Shown: positions 1-5,826 of the stretch, one piece after another
Position numbering within the stretch: position 1 is the first letter of the stretch
Layout: each line of letters begins with the position of its first letter
Assembly: GCA_030831265.1 (NCBI GenBank)
Contig: JAURLM010000307.1
Location: 1 to 5,826 of the forward strand
DNA from: Chloroflexota bacterium
Lineage (GTDB): Bacteria; Chloroflexota; Dehalococcoidia; Lucifugimonadales; Lucifugimonadaceae
Length of the DNA stretch: 5,826 nt
Reading direction: 5' to 3'
Made by a program: the position numbers and the translations under genes
The notes under the pieces: generated by a model
Told to the model about the DNA's origin: nothing
Database searches by the model: none
Seen by the model: only the letters and a program-made list of their open reading frames with translations

Positions 1-77
1 ATCTGATACCGCTGACGTCCAATGCAAAAGTGTGTGCCTCCGCGCTGGTTCAGCAGTCTCAGAGCCGTGTACCGGTC

Positions 78-1385
78 TTAGAGAACCCGCAGTGCCGCTT
101 TCGCAGCATCCACGGTCTGCTGAACATCTTCGTCTGTATGTGCCGATGACATGTGGATGCGTCCGTTGGACGACAACCGCACGCCGCGTTCAAGCATCGC
201 CCTGGCGAACTTCGCGTACATCTGACCATCACAGTTACGCGCATGGTCACGCCAGTTGACGATTTCAGGTTTCGTTGTGAACGAGATGGAGAATACAGAG
301 CCGACACCCTGAACATGCAGCTTGCTCTCAGTTTCAGCAGCCGCCTGTTTCAGGCCATCCATCAAATGCAGTCCCCGGCCGTTCAGCTCCGTGTAGAACG
401 CCGGACCGGCGTCTGCGATGTGCTTCAGTGAGGCATACGCAGCAGCCATTGTCATGACGTTCGAATTGAAGCTTCCGCCATGGTAGACCGTGCCGTTGCC
501 AAGTATCTCCATGATTTCGCGACGTCCTGCGAGCATTGCGACAGGAAAGCCGCCAGCCATCGATTTTGCGTACGTGGCGAGATCAGGAGTGATGCCCAGA
601 TACTCCTGGGCACCCCCTGCAGCGACACGGAAACCGGTAATGACCTCGTCAAAACACAGCAACGCACCGTTTTCGTGGGCTATTCGCTTCACTGCTTCCA
701 TGTAGCCGGGTTTAGGCATGATGCAGTTGGTGTTGGCGAGGATCGGTTCCATGATGACCCCGGCGATCTCACCCTTGTTCTGTTCGAACGCGCGCTCCAA
801 CGCTTCAACATCGTTCCATTCACAGATGACAACGCCGTCGGCAGTGCCGGGATCCATACCCTGCGATTCACCGACAGGGACGGGAGATTCTGCGTCGCCC
901 GCCTTGTCCAACGGTGGGTGGACGGAGTAGTTCACACTGTCCATCCAGCCGTGGTAGTGACCTTCGAATTTCAGGTACTTCGGCCGGCCTGTGTAGCCAC
1001 GCATCAGGCGAATGACAAGTTGGTCAATCTCGGTGCCGGAGGAGGCGAAACGAACGGTGGCGTCTTCAAGCGGAATCATGTCGAGCGCCAGTTCGGAAAC
1101 TTCCAGTTCACGCTCGAACTGGGCTGCGTAGACAAAGCCCTTACGCATGTCCTTTTCGACTTCGCGAATGATGAACTCAGGCGCATGGCCAAAGAGGTTC
1201 GGGCCCATCCCCTGGATGTAGTCGATGTATTCGTTCCCATCCACATCCCACATCCGTGCTCCCACAGCGCGATCGAAGAACAACGGAACCGGTGCAGGTT
1301 CGTTGATGCGTATCTGGGAGGAAACACCCCCGGCCACCAGTTGCCTGGCTCGGTCGAACAGCTGTTGGGATCTGTCAAATTTCAT
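78..1385 (-). CDS. Class-III PLP-dependent aminotransferase, glutamate-1-semialdehyde aminomutase (HemL)-like
   Basis: Complete 435-residue fold-type I, class-III aminotransferase, close to the roughly 426 residues of HemL and probably cytoplasmic. Seen: a HemL-type N-terminus (MKFDRSQQLFDRA); SSGTE at 115-119 (cofactor phosphate cup); EGHYHGW at 141-147, whose aromatic Y144 would stack on the PLP ring; FDEVITGFR at 245-253 with D246 for the pyridine nitrogen; K274 in AKSMAGGFP as the Schiff-base lysine; HGGSFNSN at 302-309; and a closing HTDEDV. All catalytic positions are present, so it should be active. It departs from canonical HemL in the YHGW motif (HemL usually YHGH) and in GSF where HemL has GT(L/Y). 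I therefore infer a paralogue acting on another amino or keto substrate rather than a proven tetrapyrrole enzyme, and give no symbol. The ATG at 1385 fits the family N-terminus but has only a weak ribosome site. It is divergent from the RRM gene and no terminator is obvious in 1-77. The family call is firm, the substrate is not. Confidence 0.93.
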   Translation of the reverse strand: MKFDRSQQLFDRARQLVAGGVSSQIRINEPAPVPLFFDRAVGARMWDVDGNEYIDYIQGMGPNLFGHAPEFIIREVEKDMRKGFVYAAQFERELEVSELALDMIPLEDATVRFASSGTEIDQLVIRLMRGYTGRPKYLKFEGHYHGWMDSVNYSVHPPLDKAGDAESPVPVGESQGMDPGTADGVVICEWNDVEALERAFEQNKGEIAGVIMEPILANTNCIMPKPGYMEAVKRIAHENGALLCFDEVITGFRVAAGGAQEYLGITPDLATYAKSMAGGFPVAMLAGRREIMEILGNGTVYHGGSFNSNVMTMAAAYASLKHIADAGPAFYTELNGRGLHLMDGLKQAAAETESKLHVQGVGSVFSISFTTKPEIVNWRDHARNCDGQMYAKFARAMLERGVRLSSNGRIHMSSAHTDEDVQQTVDAAKAALRVL

Positions 1386-1491
1386 GGGAACACTTCAATC
1401 GAAAGCTTGGGGGTTGAACGCGTTGGTTTGATTTTGTCACGCCTCGGACAAGATGGCACATCCGCCGGGATTCGGTCAGTACCAGTCAACA

Positions 1492-1522
1492 GGAATACAG
1501 GATATTTGTACCCTGTGATTCC
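1492..1522. repeat. Bulged inverted repeat upstream of the RRM promoter candidate
   Basis: GGAATACAGG (1492-1501) is matched by CCTGT (1512-1516), a one-base G bulge, and ATTCC (1518-1522). This makes ten pairs around a 10-nt AT-rich spacer. It ends five bases before the candidate -35 hexamer of the RRM gene and lies in the divergent region shared with the aminotransferase. It could be an operator for a dimeric regulator. There is no U-tract, so a terminator is unlikely. The symmetry is seen directly; the regulatory role is inference. Confidence 0.35.
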
Positions 1523-1526
1523 GTCA

Positions 1527-1554
1527 TTTACCTGACTTGGTTACAATATATAGA
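1527..1554 (+). promoter_or_regulatory. Candidate sigma-70-type promoter for the RRM gene
   Basis: TTTACC (1527-1532, four of six matches to TTGACA) lies 16 bases before TATAGA (1549-1554) inside the AT-rich run TACAATATATAGA. An overlapping alternative -10 is TACAAT at 1542-1547, but its matching -35 would be poor. The run is the most AT-rich stretch of the divergent gap. It would start a transcript near 1560, leaving a leader of roughly 110 nt. A short GTCA/TGAC symmetry (1523-1526 and 1533-1536) is centred on the -35. No equally good promoter was found for the opposite-strand aminotransferase. Confidence 0.4.
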
Positions 1555-1559
1555 GTTGG

Positions 1560-1668
1560 GTCCGAGTCCGCCTGATCTCGCGCTTTCGTTCTCCTGGCCA
1601 CTGTTCCCGGTCACGAAACTCGGTGTCTGTGCGACCGGCGTAGTTTTGGTAACAGTTGGGAGAACCCT
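1560..1668 (+). promoter_or_regulatory. Possible structured 5' leader of the RRM gene
   Basis: If the promoter at 1527-1554 is real, the transcript has about 110 nt before the GTG. Two perfect 6-bp pairings are visible: CCGAGT (1562-1567) with ACTCGG (1618-1623), and CCGGTC (1607-1612) with GACCGG (1633-1638). The second encloses half of the first, so they would form either alternative folds or a pseudoknot. No known riboswitch consensus is recognised. Long structured leaders are known on some cold-induced bacterial RNA-binding-protein genes; that link here is inference. Confidence 0.25.
1658..1663 (+). promoter_or_regulatory. Ribosome binding site supporting the GTG start
   Basis: GGGAGA sits five bases upstream of the GTG at 1669. 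This supports a GTG start, which is also required by the family: the RNP2 strand must begin at about residue 3, and no upstream in-frame start is better placed. Confidence 0.6.
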
Positions 1669-1953
1669 GTGAACATTTTTGTAGGCAACCTGCCTTTCTC
1701 AGCAAATGACGAGCAACTTCGCTCGGCATTCTCCAGTTTTGGAACAGTAGAGTCAGCCCAGGTCATCCAGGATCGGGAAACCGGTCGATCACGAGGCTTT
1801 GGCTTCGTGGAGATGCCTGATGACGCTGAAGGCCGTGCGGCAATTGCCGGAATGAACGGCGCAGACATGGGCGGACGCCCGCTCACCGTTAACGAGGCAC
1901 GCCCTAAGGCACCTCGAAGCGGCGGTGGCGGTGGTGGCGGCCGACGCTGGTAG
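1669..1953 (+). CDS. Small single-RRM, glycine-rich-tail RNA-binding protein
   Basis: A 94-residue protein made of one RNA-recognition motif (residues about 1-78) and a short basic Gly tail. RNP2 is IFVGNL (3-8) and RNP1 is RGFGFVEM (42-49). F4 and the RNP1 aromatics F44 and F46 are the usual RNA-stacking positions, and all are present. The linker DRETGRSRG before RNP1 is typical of bacterial RRM proteins. The tail has seven glycines followed by RRW, probably flexible and unspecific for RNA. Such proteins are cytoplasmic; in cyanobacteria several are cold-induced and act as RNA chaperones or localisation factors, while in most other bacteria the role is undefined. The start is GTG with a good ribosome site. 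The gene stands alone, with its own candidate promoter and a strong terminator 22 bases after the stop. RNA targets cannot be inferred. Confidence 0.95.
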   Translation: MNIFVGNLPFSANDEQLRSAFSSFGTVESAQVIQDRETGRSRGFGFVEMPDDAEGRAAIAGMNGADMGGRPLTVNEARPKAPRSGGGGGGGRRW

Positions 1954-1975
1954 TCTGCGAATCTTCGCTTTAAGC

Positions 1976-2008
1976 AAAAGGACCCCGGATCGGCCGGGGT
2001 CCTTTTTT
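1976..2008 (+). terminator. Rho-independent terminator after the RRM gene
   Basis: AAAAGGACCCCGG (1976-1988) pairs perfectly with CCGGGGTCCTTTT (1994-2006) around a five-base loop ATCGG, and six T residues run from 2003 to 2008. A 13-bp GC-rich stem with a U-tract is a strong intrinsic terminator. The A-run at its left side gives T residues on the other strand, so it may also stop minus-strand transcription. Confidence 0.93.
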
Positions 2009-2053
2009 GTGTCCAGTTAACAAGCGATGGTTGAGTGATGATGCCAGCACGGA

Positions 2054-2134
2054 TCAAGGCTTGAAGTACTCCCTTGCGAGCAGCGAATACACCGCAGTGT
2101 CAAAGTATTCGCCGCGGACGAACGGGAAAACACG
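2054..2134 (-). pseudogene. Probable C-terminal remnant of a GNAT-family N-acetyltransferase
   Basis: On the minus strand a 26-codon open stretch ends at a TGA (2054-2056) and is bounded upstream by another TGA (2135-2137). It reads RVFPFVRGEYFDT followed by AVYSLLAREYFKP. The pattern R..VF.RGEY.D...Y.LL..E is how RimJ/RimL-type GNAT acetyltransferases end (the final strand and helix after the acetyl-CoA-binding region). The catalytic core, about 150 residues, is absent: upstream the strand has stops and then lies antisense to the TIM-barrel gene, so the gene cannot be intact. The simplest reading is a fossil left by a deletion or rearrangement. The match rests on recall of the family pattern, not on a search; a chance open stretch of this length is possible. 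Confidence 0.4.
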
Positions 2135-2153
2135 TCACTGTGCGTAGCGGGTT

Positions 2154-2159
2154 TAGAAT
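2154..2159 (+). promoter_or_regulatory. Weak candidate -10 element for the TIM-barrel gene
   Basis: TAGAAT (2154-2159) matches five of six positions of TATAAT and would give a leader of about 70 nt. No convincing -35 hexamer lies 16-18 bases upstream. It is the best candidate in the gap, because the terminator at 1976-2008 means the TIM-barrel gene needs its own promoter. Confidence 0.25.
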
Positions 2160-2232
2160 CTCGGTGCCAGATGTGTGAACATCACGCCCGTTTCCATTTC
2201 AACAATCGCCATTCCGGTGTAGGGAAAAACTA

Positions 2233-3687
2233 ATGCCGCAAACCAACGCCACTGATCCTTCACGCTTTCTCGGCGTCACTGTCCAGCCCATGTACTTCCA
2301 GTCGGAAGGAGTCGACGCTGTACTCGACTCACTGGCTGATGCCGGGGTTAACGCAATCGCAACTGCGCCATCTGTTTACGAGGCTGTGGACAGGCTCCCG
2401 GGTGACGATGACGCTGGTTCCAGTGAAGAGTTGCCCCGCCGCGAGCCGCCGGTGGATGCGGGGGCAGGTTCGGTGCGGGTGGTCGAACGGTTGCTTTGGG
2501 GGCAGACAGAGGTGCTCATCAACCCCTCCCCTTCCGCTCCACCAAATATGGAGTTTTACAAGGGACTCAAGTATCAGCCATCACAAGCCACCGATTTCAC
2601 CCGGAAAGAAGGCGGCCTTATCCAGCGGGTTATCGATGGTGCGCACGCCCGCGGCATGAAGGTCTACTTCCAGGTTTCCGCTGTCCAGGTTCCCGGAAAG
2701 CACGACGAGGACATGCCGAAACTACCAAATGGCGAATATCCGCGGCACCGCATGGTGCACACGGTTTCGGTCGCATCTGACGACGCCCGCGCTTATGTGT
2801 GCGCTCGCGTCAAAGACTTGCTCACCTCATACCCCGATATTGATGGCCTAAGGCATGACTGGCCGGAGCACCCGCCATACAGGCTTGGAGACGCGTTCCT
2901 GGACTTCTCTGACAACGCCCGCCGGCTGGCCCCGAAGCTGGGCTTCGATTTCGAGCCGATGCGACTGGCTGCAGACAAGCTCTACACGCGGCTACAACAC
3001 CTGCGGAACTCGGACATTGCGCCGTTTGGCGATGTCCACGCAATGCTCTACACACTCGGTCACGGGCTGGCACGAAACTCGGCCCTGACGGAAGTGCTGC
3101 GCTTCAAGGCTTCAATGACGACGCTGTATGTGAAAGAACTGCGCGAGGCAATGGACTCTACTCCCGGCGGCGTAGGCAAGGGCAAGGAGCTTTCACCGAA
3201 TGCCTTCCCGCCTCCGTTGTCTCTGCTGTCCGGCATGGACTTCAGCGCGGTTTCCGAATATGCAGACTCCATCAACATGAAGCTCTACACCATGCATTGG
3301 CCACAGATGGTGCGCTTCTACGCTGAGGAGATCCTGGAACACAACGACGAACCCCTGGAAGTCGCCCCATTGCTGGCTGCTATCTCGAACATGTTCGACC
3401 TTGAAAACGGTCGGCACGGCGCAACACTGGATGACTACAGCTACCCTGCTCCTGACATGCCGCATCGCGCTGGACAGCAAGCGCAGCGCCGCAAGATTCG
3501 ACAGGCAATGGTGGAGACGAACGGCAGGGCTGACCTGTACCCCGGCGTGCATGGATACGGCCCGTTGGATGACTTCGATTCACGGCTACATCTTGCATGG
3601 GATACCGGTACGGCAGGAATCTGGATAAACCGCTACTGCTATCTCGGTGAATCCAAGATAGAAGCGATCAAACGACTGGGCGCGTAG
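2233..3687 (+). CDS. Uncharacterised glycoside-hydrolase-like TIM-barrel protein
   Basis: A 484-residue protein without signal peptide or membrane segment, so probably cytoplasmic. I do not recognise a characterised family. It reads as a (beta/alpha)8 barrel: strand 1 FLGVTVQPMYF (12-22) with its helix; strand 2 VNAIATAPSVYE (39-50); an excursion at 56-128 containing RLLWGQTEVL; helix 129-141, then KVYFQVSAVQVPG (143-155); helix 184-200 leading into IDGLRHDWPEHPPY (203-216); SPNAFPPP (321-328); YADSINMKLYTMHW (343-356); and a closing GVHGYGP...GIWINRYCYL (438-471). IDGLRHDWPE resembles the IDG(I/V/L)R.D strand-4 motif of glycoside-hydrolase-like barrels. D209 and E212 are the best candidates for catalytic acids, and H356, H440 and R467 could line the pocket. 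Substrate unknown; a non-glycosidase role is possible. AGGG (2221-2224) precedes the ATG by eight bases. The fold class is moderately sure, the function is not. Confidence 0.8.
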   Translation: MPQTNATDPSRFLGVTVQPMYFQSEGVDAVLDSLADAGVNAIATAPSVYEAVDRLPGDDDAGSSEELPRREPPVDAGAGSVRVVERLLWGQTEVLINPSPSAPPNMEFYKGLKYQPSQATDFTRKEGGLIQRVIDGAHARGMKVYFQVSAVQVPGKHDEDMPKLPNGEYPRHRMVHTVSVASDDARAYVCARVKDLLTSYPDIDGLRHDWPEHPPYRLGDAFLDFSDNARRLAPKLGFDFEPMRLAADKLYTRLQHLRNSDIAPFGDVHAMLYTLGHGLARNSALTEVLRFKASMTTLYVKELREAMDSTPGGVGKGKELSPNAFPPPLSLLSGMDFSAVSEYADSINMKLYTMHWPQMVRFYAEEILEHNDEPLEVAPLLAAISNMFDLENGRHGATLDDYSYPAPDMPHRAGQQAQRRKIRQAMVETNGRADLYPGVHGYGPLDDFDSRLHLAWDTGTAGIWINRYCYLGESKIEAIKRLGA

Positions 3688-3818
3688 ATGGCGCAATCAG
3701 AACGTTTGTGGGTACTGAGAATTCCGGTTAGCGGCAAATCCGGGATAAACTGACGTGCCCGTGAGTCTTCTGTGCGCTGCACATCCAACTCACCACTCTT
3801 ACAGCACCGAGATTAGAC

Positions 3819-5826
3819 ATGACAGACACCGTTGAACGACTGACATCCGGGACCGGCAATGACGTTACATGGCGAACTATCAATGCCATTCGCTTCCTGT
3901 CTGTGGACGCAGTCCAGAAGGCGAAATCCGGGCATCCCGGCGCACCAATGGGATGTGCACCGATGGCGTGGGTGCTGTGGGAGAAGTTCCTGAAGCACAA
4001 CCCGAAGAACCCGGACTGGGCTGATCGTGACCGTTTCGTCCTGTCGAACGGCCACGCCTCAATGTTGATCTACTCGCTGCTGCACCTGGCCGGCTACGAC
4101 CTGTCGATTGATGATCTTAAAAACTTCCGCCAACTCGGCTCAAAGACACCCGGACACCCGGAGCGCGGACTTGTCCCGGGAGTCGAGGTAACCACAGGCC
4201 CGCTCGGACAGGGATTCGCAAACGGCGTCGGCATGGCACTGGCTGAGACGATACTCGCCAACGAGTTCAATCGACCCGGACATGAGATAGTCGACCACCA
4301 CACCTTTGCAATAGCCGGTGACGGTGATCTCGAAGAAGGCGTTGCGTCTGAAGCAGCATCGCTGGCTGGCACGCTCGGCCTGGGCAAGCTGGTTTACCTG
4401 TACGACGATAACCAGATTTCCATTGAGGGCGATACCGATATCGCTTTGCGTGAGGGCGTTGCAACCCGGTTCCGAGCCTACGGCTGGCATGTAGTCGGCC
4501 CCGTGGACGGCAACGACACAGCGGCTATCGAAGCTGCAATCCAGCAAGGTGTCGATGAGACAGGCAAGCCTTCACTGGTGATTGTCACGACGACGATTGG
4601 CTACGGCGCACCACACAAGGCAGGCACGGCATCGGCGCACGGAGAAGCACTGGGTGATGAGGAGATTGCACTCGCACGGCAGGCTCTCGGCTGGGAATAT
4701 GCCCCGTTCGAAGTGCCAGCAGATGTGAAGTCGCACGCCGCTGATGCTATTGGCCGAGGTGCGGAACTCGAAAGCAGGTGGAACGACAAGTTCGGTGCGT
4801 ACGCTGCCGCACAAGCCGAACTGGCTGCACGCTTCAAGCGTGACATGGCAGGAGAGCTTCAGGCTGGCTGGGATGCTGACCTAAATGCTTTGATGGGAAC
4901 GTTCACCGACCCGATTGCCACACGAGCGGTATCCGGCAAGGCACTTCACGCCATCGCACCGAAACTCCCGCGGCTTGTGGGTGGTTCTGCCGACCTTGCA
5001 GGCTCGAACAACACGATGATCTCTGGCCGAGGCAGCTTCCAACCGGAAACCCCGGATGGCCGTAACCTGCATTTCGGTGTCCGTGAGCATGGCATGGGCG
5101 CGGTTGCAAACGGCATGTCCGCCCACGGTGGACTGCTGCCCTACGGCGGTACGTTCCTCGTCTTTTCCGACTACATGCGTGGAGCTGTACGGGTAGGTGC
5201 ATTGTCCGAACTGCCCGCAGTCTGGGTCTGGACGCATGACTCGATAGGCCTCGGTGAGGACGGGCCTACTCACCAGCCGGTTGAGCACCTCATGTCACTT
5301 CGTATGATGCCCGGACTCACCGTGATACGCCCTGCCGACGCGGACGAGACGCTTGCAGCATGGAAGGTTGCAGTTGAGAACAGGCACAGGCCAACCGCGC
5401 TAGCGCTGACAAGACAGGGGCTTCCGGCGTTGTCGAAACTGGGAGCAACTGCCGGTGCAACGGGCAACGTCCAGCGTGGCGCATATGTGGCTAAGGACTG
5501 CGACGGCACGCCGGACGTGATAATCATCGGAACAGGCTCAGAGGTACAGTTGGCGCTCGGTGCATCTGAAGAATTGTCAAAGCAGAACGTCAAAACACGT
5601 GTCGTCTCGATGCCGTCATGGGATCTTTTCGAATCCCAGGACGCGGCTTACCGTGAATCCGTTCTACCGAAGGCAGTTCGTGCGCGGGTCGCGGTCGAAG
5701 CCGGAATCACCACAGGCTGGGAGCGTTATGTGGGGCTGGACGGCGAGGTTGTCGGGATAACCGGTTTCGGTGCGTCTGGTCCCGGTGGCGCAGTGATGAA
5801 GCATTTCGGCTTCACCATTGAAAACG
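3819..5826 (+). CDS. tkt: Transketolase, 3' end cut by the window edge
   Basis: Thiamine-diphosphate- and Mg-dependent transketolase (EC 2.2.1.1) of the non-oxidative pentose-phosphate or Calvin pathway, moving two-carbon ketol units between sugar phosphates in the cytoplasm. There are 669 codons open to the edge; E. coli TktA ends about ten residues after the matching FGFT(I/V).N, so the gene is almost complete. Seen: SGHPGAPMG (37-45, H39); LSNGHASML (75-83, H79); TTGPLGQG (125-132); the ThDP/Mg motif from GDGDLEEG (167-174) to DDN (196-198); SAHG for the substrate-site histidine; SADLAGSN at the start of the pyrimidine domain (D392 in SADL); VREHGM with the catalytic E423; GEDGPTHQP with H485; and R532 for sugar phosphate. 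Domains are about 10-340, 364-535 and 550 to the end. The ATG at 3819 gives the usual N-terminal length and has a weak CGAGA site. The gene starts 131 bp after the TIM-barrel gene in the same direction. All key residues are intact. Confidence 0.97.
   Translation, partial: MTDTVERLTSGTGNDVTWRTINAIRFLSVDAVQKAKSGHPGAPMGCAPMAWVLWEKFLKHNPKNPDWADRDRFVLSNGHASMLIYSLLHLAGYDLSIDDLKNFRQLGSKTPGHPERGLVPGVEVTTGPLGQGFANGVGMALAETILANEFNRPGHEIVDHHTFAIAGDGDLEEGVASEAASLAGTLGLGKLVYLYDDNQISIEGDTDIALREGVATRFRAYGWHVVGPVDGNDTAAIEAAIQQGVDETGKPSLVIVTTTIGYGAPHKAGTASAHGEALGDEEIALARQALGWEYAPFEVPADVKSHAADAIGRGAELESRWNDKFGAYAAAQAELAARFKRDMAGELQAGWDADLNALMGTFTDPIATRAVSGKALHAIAPKLPRLVGGSADLAGSNNTMISGRGSFQPETPDGRNLHFGVREHGMGAVANGMSAHGGLLPYGGTFLVFSDYMRGAVRVGALSELPAVWVWTHDSIGLGEDGPTHQPVEHLMSLRMMPGLTVIRPADADETLAAWKVAVENRHRPTALALTRQGLPALSKLGATAGATGNVQRGAYVAKDCDGTPDVIIIGTGSEVQLALGASEELSKQNVKTRVVSMPSWDLFESQDAAYRESVLPKAVRARVAVEAGITTGWERYVGLDGEVVGITGFGASGPGGAVMKHFGFTIEN

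Noticed and set aside
1..77. Possible minus-strand downstream gene, with GGAGG near 35-41 followed by a TTG
   Set aside because: Only a handful of codons remain before the window edge, there is no ATG, and no similarity can be judged.
480..1535. Long plus-strand open frame of 351 codons antisense to the aminotransferase
   Set aside because: It lies almost entirely opposite a gene with every family motif intact. Its translation is rich in His/Cys/Arg with no recognisable domain, typical of an antisense shadow in GC-rich coding DNA.
1916..1941. GGC/GGT-rich repeat as a possible tandem repeat or G-quadruplex
   Set aside because: It is explained by the glycine-rich tail typical of RRM proteins; the repeats are codon-based and short.
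1611..2057. Minus-strand open frame of 148 codons over the RRM gene and terminator
   Set aside because: It is antisense to the RRM gene, crosses the terminator hairpin, and its proline run is simply the complement of the glycine codons.
2153..2212. Minus-strand 19-residue open stretch starting MAIVEMETG and ending at TAA
   Set aside because: The composition looks coding-like, but it has no ribosome site, is very short and matches no family I know. It could be a second decayed piece, but support is too thin to annotate.
3721..3751. Imperfect ATTCCGG/CCGGGAT symmetry and a TAAACT -10-like hexamer before the transketolase gene
   Set aside because: The symmetry has a mismatch and a 12-base spacer, and the matching -35 (TTCCGG) is poor, so no promoter or operator is claimed.
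4140..4547. Minus-strand open frame of 135 codons inside the transketolase gene
   Set aside because: It is antisense to conserved transketolase motifs and has no family features. The same applies to the minus-strand frames at 4881-5288 and 5270-5593.

Overview
The window is bacterial chromosomal DNA: dense genes, short intergenic gaps, one intrinsic terminator, Shine-Dalgarno-like sites and one GTG start. By eye the GC content is in the mid-to-high 50s (not computed). No plasmid, phage, insertion-sequence or CRISPR hallmark is visible. The lineage cannot be fixed from the sequence. The transketolase motifs resemble those I associate with Chloroflexi-type and proteobacterial enzymes, and small Gly-rich RRM proteins are spread over many phyla, so a Chloroflexota-like environmental bacterium is only a guess.

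Layout. Positions 78-1385 (minus) hold a complete class-III PLP aminotransferase of the glutamate-1-semialdehyde aminomutase (HemL)-like group. A 283-bp divergent intergenic region (1386-1668) separates it from a small single-RRM RNA-binding protein (1669-1953, plus, GTG start). That region contains a bulged inverted repeat, a candidate promoter and a structured leader of about 110 nt. A strong Rho-independent terminator follows the RRM gene (1976-2008). Next is a short gap whose minus strand encodes what looks like the last 26 residues of a GNAT acetyltransferase, with the rest missing: a probable gene fossil. Positions 2233-3687 (plus) encode a 484-residue cytoplasmic protein that reads as a divergent glycoside-hydrolase-like TIM barrel of unknown substrate. 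After a 131-bp gap, a transketolase starts at 3819 and runs off the right edge, lacking only about the last ten residues.

How the genes relate. Transketolase is core pentose-phosphate/Calvin-type carbon metabolism, and the RRM protein is a post-transcriptional regulator or RNA chaperone. The aminotransferase and the TIM-barrel protein are probably accessory enzymes with unassigned substrates. Strand changes, the terminator and the gaps argue against a single operon. The TIM-barrel and transketolase genes are co-oriented and might be co-transcribed, but nothing proves it. I see no convincing new multi-gene system. The most interesting items are the uncharacterised TIM-barrel family, the GNAT fossil and the RRM leader.
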